A stretch of 64,000 nt of DNA from Dipteronia dyeriana. Its lineage: Eukaryota > Streptophyta > Magnoliopsida > Sapindales > Sapindaceae. Within the stretch, counting starts at the first letter, position 1. Each line of letters starts with the position of its first letter. The DNA lies in contig CM065301.1 in the NCBI GenBank assembly GCA_032871835.1, positions 15,641,291-15,705,290 of the forward strand. Reading direction: 5' to 3'. The notes under the pieces were generated by a model, which saw nothing but the letters and a program-made list of their open reading frames with translations, was not told the origin of the DNA and did no database searches. A program made the position numbers and the translations under genes. This document shows, piece after piece, positions 55,104-64,000 of this stretch.

Positions 55104-55528
55104 TGAATAAATGCATGTCATGTGAAACAATATTTGACAAAATGAATCTTTAAAATCTCTCAATTCTTGTTGTAATTTGATGAATTATAAGTGTTGGATC
55201 ACTTACTGAAATTGATTGCATTAATCTTATTATTACAATCTATTGTATATATGAATGTGTTTGTAAGTCCTTGTACAAGTAAAGCCTCACTCAAATAAGT
55301 ATAAATCCTTCCAGAGATTAGTGTTGACAGCAATTTCCTAGAAGGGACCAACAAGGCAGAACAGGAAGAAAATGGAGATGCATGAGGAAAGCTTAAAATA
55401 TATATATATATAAATAATAGTCATTTGATGATACAATTCAATTACGTACAAAGTCACATCCTTTTACTTCTAATGATTTGAGTTAAATCCTAGATATCCC
55501 AAAACTTCTCTTGTAAAAGAGAAATATC
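54457..55528. other. AT-rich spacer
   Basis: Contains an (AATA)n/(ATA)n tract near 54618, an (AT)n run of about 17 units at 55068-55101 and nothing coding. Confidence 0.4.
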
Positions 55529-56514
55529 TGTAAAACGTATTTTGCAATCAAATTTGACTGGTATCAATGAAAACAGAAAGTAACGTTAGAAAAAGAGTTT
55601 GATCCGAGGCTCGTGTTTCACACGGTGTCCTTAAGACAATTTCGCCGGACAACACCGTATGTGTATTAGGCGATTGTCTCCCAGGATACAACGGTTCAAC
55701 AGTGGTAGACCTAAGCACTATCCACTACCATCAAACTCAAACCGAGTTTTGAACTTACCAAGAAACAGAGAGAAGAAACGAATTCAGCTGCTCAAAATAA
55801 ACTTGAATTATTTTTCTGTGTGTGTTGAACAGAATATAAGAGGGATTAAATACCCAAACCGTAACACTAGGGTTTTGGGATTAATTCGGGATTATAATTG
55901 GAAAATTCGTTTCGATTTAATAAGGAAATAATTTAATTAGATAATATTCTCCAAAGAGATTTATTTCTAATTAAACTCGATTCTATATTCTTAATGATCA
56001 AGTAAGAAATCAGATCATTAAGAATACAGAATCCAAACAATTAAAGTTTTCCTTATTCATCACAATCAAAAACGTTGACTTAGGGAAGTGGCAAAAGGTC
56101 AACTGTACTCTCACGGTCCAATCGGAGCGGCATTCGTGTCCGCAGGTCGCGTCTACACACGAGTCGTGCATTCGATGGTTCGGGGTCCATGATTTGCACC
56201 CCCCCTCCCTCTGCGCGCGCGAGAGAGAGCCTCTATGCCACACACATGTTGAAAGCTCATATCACACATTCACTTATAAACTACTTATAAATGATTTCCC
56301 TAAGCAATGTGGGATTCCTTTTAATCCCTACACAATGGGTCCACTTTGAGATTCAATTTCTCATTCACCCATTAACCATTTTGTGAATTTGAGTATACCA
56401 TTTCGAAGTTCTCACGGAGGAGAATTCAAATCCACTTTAATCTTCCATTTCTATGGAATTTATCATACTCAATTTTTGCCGTCAACATGAGATATTATCA
56501 CAAAATTTCCAACA
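55529..56514 (-). repeat. 3' LTR of the copia element, complete
   Basis: 986 bp. The first 185 bp differ from the surviving 5' LTR at about nine sites, mostly C/T and G/A, near 5% divergence. It includes a GCGCGCGAGAGAGAGAG run (56213-56230) absent from the other copy. Confidence 0.88.
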
Positions 56515-57106
56515 ATCCCCCACATGAATGAAATTGACCTAGGAGACACAAAGAAGAGGTTTGGTAAGTTCAAACGGTCGAAGCCTGCATAGGATAGGTA
56601 GGTGTTACCCTTTGAACCTTCCCTTGTAAAGGTATGCTTACTTTACTGGCTGATCAGTAGATGTGATATCCTTGAACTGTTCTGCCTTTTTGTGTAAACG
56701 ATCACACACCTTACACAGGTATCTTCCAGACCTGATTTGGTTCTCATTTTTATGTTCGTTTTGGCCATGAACATGCGCCTGGTTCTGTGAGAGTCTCTGG
56801 AGAATATAACCCTTCACTATTCTCTTTTAGAAGCGGCCTCACTTCTCTCTCACATAGGTGTTTTCTTAATTAAGAGTAACCCGCTTTACTCTGCTCGGAT
56901 TTCCATACCTAGGAATTTCGAAGCATAAGAATCATTAAAAACCACAGTTTAACCTTTTCCCTACGGGCATCACTGTTTCATCATAGGAATGGACTTGAGG
57001 GTAACCCCCACAGTGATCCAACTGAGTCTTACAACTTGGTTGTCCCATTGAACCTAGATCTTGGGATCTCCAGTCAATTAGGTTGGGTGTCCATTGTATC
57101 GACCTT

Positions 57107-60082
57107 TTATCTAATGGGCTTTAGTCCCATTCCTCTCGATGATGTCTCAACTAGTTCTCTGTTTAACCCTTTAGTTAGCGGATCCGCAATGTTATCTTTT
57201 GATCTTACATAGTCAATAGTGATAACCTCAGTTGAGATTAGCTGTCTAATGGTATTATGTCTTCGACGTATATGTCTAGACTTCCCATTATACATACTGC
57301 TCTGTGCTCTTCCTATTGCTGATTGACTATCACAGTGAATGCAAATCGCCGGCACAAACTTTGGCCATCTTGGAATATCTTCTCAGAATTGGCGTAGCCA
57401 TTCAACCTCCTCTCCACATTTATCTAATGCTATAAACTCATATTCCATGGTGGATCTGGCTATACATGTTTGTTTGGAGGATTTCCAAGATACCGCCGCA
57501 CCACCCAGTGTGAACACATACCCACTAGTGGATTTTGAATCCTTCATATCAGATATCCAGTTAGCATCAGTGTATCCTTCTAGGACAGCTAGATATCTGG
57601 TATAATGCATTCCATGATTACGAGTGAATCGTAAGTACTTCAGTACTCTTACTATTCCTTTACAGTGATCGGTTCCTAGATTACTCGTATATCTGCTTAA
57701 TTTACTGACTGCATTCGCTATATCTGGTCTTGTACAACTGGTTAAGTACATCAGACTTCTTATCACTCGAGAATATTCTAGTTGAGAGATGCTCTCACCC
57801 TTATTCTTGGATAGATGTAGATTTGTATCTACTGGTGTTCTATAAATTCCAGAATCATTTTTGTTGAATTTCTCAAGAATCATGTCAATATAGCGTGATT
57901 GACTTAGTATGAGTCCGTTAGATGTCCTTGAGATTTTCATTCCCAATATTATATCAGCCGGTCCCATATCTTTCATATCAAATCTTGATTTCAACATATC
58001 CTTTGTAGATTTGACCATTTTATCATCACTACCAACAATGAGCATGTCATCAACGTAAAGGCACACAATGACATAGTCATTTTCCGTGTCCTTGACATAA
58101 ACACATTTGTCACATTAGTTGATCTTAAATCCGTTTGACATCATAGCATTTTCATATTTCTCATGCCATTGTTTTGGTGCTTGCTTTAAACCATATAAAG
58201 ACTTCACCAATTTACAGACTTTCTTCCCTTGTCCTGGAGCAGAAAAACCCTCAGGTTGTTCCATGTAAATTTCTTCATCTAAATCTCCATTTAAGAAAGC
58301 CGTTTTCACATCCATTTGATGTACTTCAAGATTTCGTAAAGCTGCGATTGCAAGTATCATTATAATGGAGGTTATTCTCGTCACAGGAGAATATGTATCA
58401 AAGTAGTCTAGGCCTTCTCGTTGATTATAACCTTTAATTACAAGTCTGGCCTTATACTTATCAATTGTTCCATCTGCTTTCATCTTTCTTTTGAAAATCC
58501 ATTTGGATCCTGGCGGTTTACATCCCGGAGGAAGATCCACTGATTCCCAAGTATGATTTTGAATGATGGAATCAATTTCGCTCTTGATTGCCTTTTTCCA
58601 CAAGAGTCCTTCAGAAGAGCTTACCGCTTCTTTGAAGGTTCGAGGTTCACCTTCCAGCAAATAGGTCATAAAATCTGGACCAAAAGACGTTTCCGTCCTT
58701 GCTCTTTTGCTACGTCTAGGTTCATCCTCTACTTCATTTCCTTGTTCTTGGTCCTCACAACTATCATCATGTGTTCGTTTTGACGAACTTGCTTCATCAT
58801 TGGATTTATATGGAAAAACATGTTCAAAGAACATCGCGTTTCTAGATTCCATTATCGTGTTTTTGTGTATATCTGATATGTCAGATTTATAGACCAAGAA
58901 TCGATGAGTACTACTGTTTTGTGCATATCCAATGAAAATGCAGTCAACAGTTTTAGGACCTATTTTCACCTTCTTAGGTATAGGTACTGCTACTTTGGCA
59001 AGACACCCCCACATTCGTAAGAATTTATAGGAAGGCTTTCTTCCTTTCCATAGTTCATATGGTGTCTTGTCTTCTTTCTTTCGGGGTACATTGTTTAAAA
59101 GGTAATTGCTAGACAATATAGCGTCACCCCACATGTTCTGAGGCACTCCAGAACTTATCAGCATTGCATTCATCATTTCTTTCAAGGTACGATTTTTACG
59201 TTCTGCAATACCGTTTTGCTAAGGGGAATATGGTGCAGTAGTTTGATGTATGATTCCGTGTTGAGCACAGAATTCACCAAACGGTACTATATATTCACCA
59301 CCTCGGTCACTTCTCAGTATCTTGATTTTCTTGATGAGTTGATTCTTAACTTCAGTTTTATAGAGACTAAACTTCTCTATAGCTTTATCCTTGTTTTTCA
59401 ACAAATATACATAGCAGTATTTGGTGCTATCATCTATAAATGTGATGAAATATTTGTTGTCACCTCTTGTTTGAACAAATTTTAAATCACATATATCTGT
59501 GTGAATTAAATCAAGAGGTTCAGATTTCCTTTCAATAGTTTGAAATGATGACCTTGTTAGTTTTGCATCAACGCAAACTTCACACTTATGTTTAGGATCA
59601 ATATTGAATATGGAAATATGATTTAAGTTAATTAATCTACGCAGAGTATCATAATTAACGTGTCCTAGTCTACCACGCCATAAATTGGAAGACTCAAGCA
59701 AATAAACTGAAGAATTATCTTTATTGATTGTTCTTTTGACAACAGATACATTAAGCTTAAACAACCCTTCAGTTACATATCCCCTACCCACATAAGTTCC
59801 CTGCTTGGTTAAAACCACTTTGTCTGATTCAGTCACCATCTTGAACCCATGCTGATTGAGCAACGAACCGGAAACCAAGTTCTTGCGTATATCAGGTACA
59901 TACAGCACATTGTTCAAGCTCAGGGTTATACCAGAGGTCATCTTGAGAATGACTTGACCACGTCCCTTCACGTCAGATGTGGCTGAGTTGCCCATATACA
60001 ACTTTTCTTCCTTCTTCATTTCTTCAAATATATTGAACATCTCCCTGTCAGAGCATATATGACGAGTGGCCCCAGTATCCAA
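57107..60082 (-). pseudogene. pol: Copia pol pseudogene (PR-IN-RT-RH)
   Basis: Read down from 60082. Protease has LDTGATRHICSD. The integrase zinc region has RLGHVNYDTLRRLINLNH, then CEVCVDAK, and the core has SDRGGEY. Reverse transcriptase has KWIFKRKMKADGTIDKYKAR, then HQMDVKTAFLNGDLDEE and the YVDD box in [12 protein letters not shown]. RNase H ends with HCDSQSAIGRAQSSMYNGKS and IADPLTKGLNREL. In-frame stops are TAG at 59219-59221 (in the PYSP..QNG integrase motif), TAA at 58115-58117 and TGA at 57383-57385; the frame is otherwise kept. It cannot yield a full polyprotein. Confidence 0.93.
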
Positions 60083-61224
60083 CCACCACTCCCTTGGGTT
60101 TGACCAACAAGGTTTGCTTCTGTCACAACTGCGGAGAGATTGATCTCGAATACATCTCTTGAGATTCCAGCAACCACGTTTGCCTCATGGTTCTTCTTCT
60201 TCTTTGGCAACCTGCACTCAGAAGATTTGTGACCCAGCTTGTCACAGTTGAAGCACTTTCCTTGGAATTTTGGCTTCTTAGAGACTCCTCTCTTAGGACC
60301 CAATTTGGATCATTTCTCAAGCTTGTTCTTCTTTGGTTTAGAACTTTGCCCATGCTCAACCACATTGATCTTCGCTTCAGGCGCATTGACATCTTTCTTG
60401 TCATACTTAATGTGATCTTCCTGAATACGAAGCTTGAGAATTAGATCCTCGATCTTCATCTCCTTTCGCTTGTGTTTGAGATAGTTTTTGAACTCTTTCC
60501 ATGAAGGAGGAAGCTTCTCAATGATCGCAGCTACCTGGAAAGTTTCACTCAGGGTCATCCCTTCGGCATGTATCTCATACAGAATCACTTGTAGCTCTTG
60601 GACTTGACTCATAACTGTCTTGGAATCCCCCATCTTGTAATCAAGAAACCGGTGGAAAATTAAATTCTTGGAACCAGCATCCTCAGTTTTGTATTTGCGG
60701 TCTAATGATTCCCACAGTTCTTTGGTTGTTTTCTTTGAAGAATAAACGCTATATAGCAAATCTGACAGCCCGTTCAGTATGTAATTACAGCACAGGAAAT
60801 CCGAGTGATTCCATGCATCAATAGCATTCCATACCTGAACATCTCGCTCTTCACCATTATTAGGTTTAAAAGCATCTTCAGTCAAGAATCTGCCAAGGTT
60901 CAATGTGGTCAGATAAAACAGCATCTTTTGCTGCCATCGTTTAAAATTCGGTCCACTGAACTTATCAGGCTTCTCCATATGATTCATCGGCAAAGGTACC
61001 GAATTCATGTAGAGATTTGCCATGGGAACATTCCCTTGACTCATATACTGGCTCATCACCGGATCAGGCATGTTTCTCATGAAGGAGTTGATGGCCGGAG
61101 TTGTTGTAGCCACAGTAGGTAGTACTACTGGTACCTGGCCCACAAGCACAGCGTTCACAGCTGAAGTATCTAATACCATACTTGGATTAACTTCTGGAGT
61201 CTCTAGTGGAACACTGGAGTTCAC
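60016..61224 (-). pseudogene. gag: Copia gag pseudogene with zinc knuckle
   Basis: The 304-codon frame from 61224 has the UBN2-type gag core ([51 protein letters not shown]). It is broken by TGA at 60310-60312. The same frame resumes with CFNCDKLGHKSSEC, a canonical C-x2-C-x4-H-x4-C knuckle. A frame change near 60090, just before the protease DTGATRH motif, separates it from pol. Confidence 0.88.
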
Positions 61225-61269
61225 ATTCGATTTGTTTGCTATAATATCTGAAACAAAAACATAATCGTT

Positions 61270-61570
61270 TTAGTATCACAGAAATAATAGCAAAGATATC
61301 AGTTGATATCAAATCAGATTTCACGATGGAAATCAGAATCAGTGTCTGACATTGCAGACCCGATAACACAATTGAAATCACAATTGATTTCGAAACCAGT
61401 GTCTAATAATAGACCCAATTTCCACAGATTAATATATATCTTTCAAATTGAAATCAGTGTTCCAAAGAACCCGATTTCCACAGGTCATATACAATTGAAA
61501 TCAGTGTTCCAAAGAACCCGATTTTCAAATTGAATCAGTGTTCTAGAGGAACCCGATTACCACAGTTTTA
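61270..61570. repeat. Degenerate tandem repeats in the copia leader
   Basis: About five imperfect units of 35-70 bp. The clearest are three copies built on AATCAGTGTTCCAAAGAACC with CGATTTCCACAG (61450-61565). They lie between the primer site and gag. Confidence 0.7.
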
Positions 61571-61700
61571 CGAGCTGATTTATTTTTCAAGCCTGTTACG
61601 ATCTGAACCAGAAATCTGATACCAAAAAGTTTGAATAAGCAAACGTTGTTTGGAAAAAAGAAATTAAAAAAGAAAAGAAAAACGAAATTTGTCTTAAGAT

Positions 61701-61995
61701 TGTAAAACATATTTTGCAATCAAACCTGACTGGTATCAATGAAAACAGAAAGTAACGTTAGAAAAAGAGTTTGATCCGAGGCCCGTGTTTCAAACAGTGT
61801 CCTTAAGACAATTTCGCCGGACAACACCGTATGTGTATTAGGCGACTGTCTCCTAGGATACAACGGTTCAACAGTGGTAGGCCTAATTATTTCTGTACTC
61901 TCACGGTCCAATCGGAGCGGCATACGTGTCCGCAGGTCGCGCCCATACACGAATCGTGCATTCAATGGTTCGGGATCCATGATTTGCACCCCCAC
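61701..61995 (-). repeat. 5' LTR of the copia element, deleted and truncated
   Basis: 61701-61884 aligns with the start of the 3' LTR, then jumps to the part matching 56103-56202. It stops at GATTTGCACCCCCAC, after which unrelated flanking DNA begins. Confidence 0.85.
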
Positions 61996-62690
61996 TAAAT
62001 TGGCCGGAGCCCGGAGGTTTAACTATCTCTAATTTTCCTTGTATTAGGTCGATTATCATCCAACTTGATGATGCTTAAATCTGGTCAGTTTGTAATAATT
62101 TGTATTCCAATATATTCAGTTGTCCGCTATTGAAATTTCTTTGATTCCCAAAAAATGAAAACATCAATCGCAGGATTCAAATGAGGTCATCTCCGATAAG
62201 ACACCAAATTGGTGAGAAAACATCAATTTAGTGGAATTTAGTAGGTGTAATGAACAATGATACACCGTTCTACCAATTATTTTTATTTTTTAATTATTTT
62301 TTATTAGTCACACCATAACTTTATAGCGTATAAATTTTTTAATTTAATCTTTTTTTATTTGATTATAACAATATTTATTATAAAAAATATACGGCTAAAA
62401 AAATCTTATTAAGATCTTTAAAATGATATCAATATTGATATATATATTTAATTTATTTAATTTATTTATAAATTAGATATTAAACTAATACTAAATTTTT
62501 ATAATAATTTAAAAATTTATTGAAATAATATTCTTTAAAAATGTTCTTTTGGTATAGATTATTAGAGTAGAAAAAAAAATTAATATAAAAACATTCTTTA
62601 AAGATATTCTTTTAACACCAATTTAATGTAAAATCTAGTGCTCTCCATCGGATATACTTTTATCGTTCACATGTGAAAATAAAATCTTGA
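61996..62690. other. AT-rich flank
   Basis: No genes or clear repeats. ATATTCTTT with AAAAT occurs twice (62528-62546 and 62600-62615). Confidence 0.3.
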
Positions 62691-62925
62691 CAACAACTAT
62701 TGGTCTAACATTGGGCCAGCCCGGCATGTCGGGCCTGTTTTTCAAAACAAGTCGGGCCTGGCACGCCACACCCAATTGGGCGTGCCGTGCCAGGCACGAC
62801 CTGTTTTGGAAAACAAGTGCCCGACACGGCATGTGGGCACGGCCATGGCAGGCTATGTCAACGGGCGTGCCGGTCTGCGTGCCGGCTAGGTGGGCCAAAC
62901 AGGCTGACTCACTCTTACTTTTTAA
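62690..62925. mobile_element. GC-rich hAT-like subterminal fragment
   Basis: An isolated GC-rich patch with GGGCCAGCCCGGCATG, GGGCCTGGCACG and GTGCCGGCTAGG words like those at the ends of the 27283-31019 hAT element. The minus-strand frame across it is a composition artefact. No termini or target duplication were found. Confidence 0.4.
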
Positions 62926-63025
62926 AAAATATATATATAATTTATTAATAATATCATAGAGTATTTGGATGCGACCCATAACCGTTGGCCAAGTAAGTAT
63001 GTTTTCTTTTACTTTTTCCACATTT

Positions 63026-63445
63026 ATATATAGGTTATATCTCTATTCATTGCTCTTATTTATCCGATATGGGATGTGGGATTAAATTTTCATTTCCATT
63101 CATTGATACAAGTATATAACATAATGATATTCTCTTGGGTCCATTTTTTAAATCTAAATATGGAAAACATAAAGCGAATTGAGAGATCTATTCAAATTAA
63201 ATAATGGTTTTGTTAAAAAAAAATCAAATAAACCATCTGTTGATATTATTATATTATCATACAATAATTTTCATATTTTCTATCTATGAACAAAAATTAT
63301 ATATATATATATATAATCATTAAATATCATTCACATAGTATTATTCTCTAATCTCGGTTATAGTAATTGTTTATAATTATAGTTGTATTTAATCTCATAT
63401 CCCACATAGGATAAATAAGAGTATTGAAGAGAGGTCTAATCAATA
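63026..63445. mobile_element. MITE-like inverted-repeat element
   Basis: Left CTCTTATTTATCCGATATGG with GATGTGGGATTAAA (63051-63085) is mirrored by the reverse complement of 63389-63435 (CTCTTATTTATCCTATGTGG, GATATGAGATTAAA). The interior is AT-rich and non-coding. The two arms agree at about 85% over about 40 bp. Exact tips and target duplication are unclear. Confidence 0.6.
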
Positions 63446-64000
63446 TAAAAATAAATAAAAGATAAATGAAAACTTATTTATCTAAATAAGGGTTATGAAC
63501 CATGATTCAATACTCTTTGATATCATTTATTTTTATTTTTTATTTTTTTATTTTAATATATAAATGGGTCCATCTGGGACCCGGTACGGTCCATCAATGT
63601 GAATCATGATGTATTTTTTTCATTCAAAAAAAAAATCATTGGTGTATTTTAAGTGATAGGTAGGCAATCCTCTCTTCCAAAGACGTTCTAGAGAGGCTCA
63701 TGAATCATGCATGATTCATTGATTCCCACGTTCCAACGCAATATCAAATTGCTTGGTATAGGTTGAATGTCTCTCATTCATTCTCGTCCAACCATTAGGA
63801 TCTATAAATTTATAATTTTATTATAACTGTTTTTTTTAACAATTATGATAAGATCATAATTGTTTATGTAAAGTTATTCCTTGACCTTCCAACTATTTTA
63901 AATTTTCCTGTAAAAAAATTAATTTTAAATTTTCTCTGATGTAAGATGAAGAATTAAATATATTTAACTACTAGATCAATTCTATAAACATTGCTGTTAG
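63446..64000. other. AT-rich end of window
   Basis: No gene signature. A CATGAATCATGCATGATTCA palindrome lies at about 63699-63718. Confidence 0.3.

Larger units (their letters stand above)
55529..61995 (-). mobile_element. Decayed Ty1/copia LTR retrotransposon
   Basis: Minus-strand element of 6.5 kb. The 3' LTR (55529-56514) is complete, bounded TGTTGG..TTTTACA. The 5' LTR survives as 61701-61995. That copy lacks about 390 bp of the middle (3' LTR 55713-56102) and about 310 bp of the outer end. A polypurine tract (GTGGGGGAT) lies at 56515-56523. Gag, protease, integrase, RT and RNase H follow the copia order. An initiator-Met-type primer word (TTGGTATCAGA) lies at about 61616-61626, unusually 75 bp from the LTR. 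The coding region has four stops and a frame change. No target duplication is found because the outer right end is lost. Confidence 0.92.

Noticed and set aside
62635..63021. 128-residue minus-strand frame
   Set aside because: GC-rich repeat words produce it; no homology signature is visible.
1..64000. tRNA or rRNA genes
   Set aside because: No cloverleaf with A and B boxes or rRNA core segment was recognised; the tRNA-like words are retrotransposon primer sites.

Overview
The window is nuclear DNA from a flowering plant, most likely a eudicot. It is AT-rich, with long introns bounded by GT..AG, plant gene families (an F-box protein with an FBA-type tail, plant-type RCL1) and a heavy load of plant transposable elements (TEs). 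Only three ordinary genes can be supported, all in the first 18.2 kb. They are a seven-exon gene for an R3HCC1L-like protein (1135-9912, +), an intronless F-box gene (11184-12350, +), and a six-exon RCL1-like rRNA-processing gene (13804-18122, -). All splice junctions were placed by hand, and both multi-exon genes keep one reading frame across every intron. Their large introns hold TEs: a broken Ty3/gypsy derivative, a tandem minisatellite, a MULE-like element with long inverted ends, and a small hAT element with a perfect 8-bp target duplication.

From 18.4 to 43 kb no host gene is recognised. There is a foldback hairpin locus (18.57-18.97 kb), a 910-bp inverted-repeat element (19.88-20.80 kb), a 200-bp tandem repeat (21.07-21.54 kb) and then a proposed 13.75-kb Mutator-like composite (21548-35302). 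This composite carries a decayed DUF1985-like coding remnant, minisatellites in opposite orientation in its two arms, and a six-copy 440-bp tandem array. The array is itself split by a 3.7-kb Ac-type hAT element (27283-31019) with a dead transposase. Further right are a 5'-truncated LINE, a 110-bp hairpin and a hAT element nested inside another hAT element (39486-42082).

From 44 to 62 kb two LTR retrotransposons lie on the minus strand. The first is a nearly complete Ty3/gypsy chromovirus (44071-49730) with about 98% identical LTRs, one frame break between gag and pol, and a lost zinc-binding cysteine in its integrase. The second is an older Ty1/copia element (55529-61995) with several stops and a damaged 5' LTR. 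Between and beyond them are a non-autonomous MULE (50185-51541), two non-autonomous hAT elements (52006-52737 and 53879-54448) and small MITE-like inverted repeats.

The host genes show no operon-like or pathway link. The window reads as a small gene island beside a TE-nested block. The order of insertions can be partly read from target-site duplications and interrupted arrays. Family names rest on motifs read by eye; no database search was possible.
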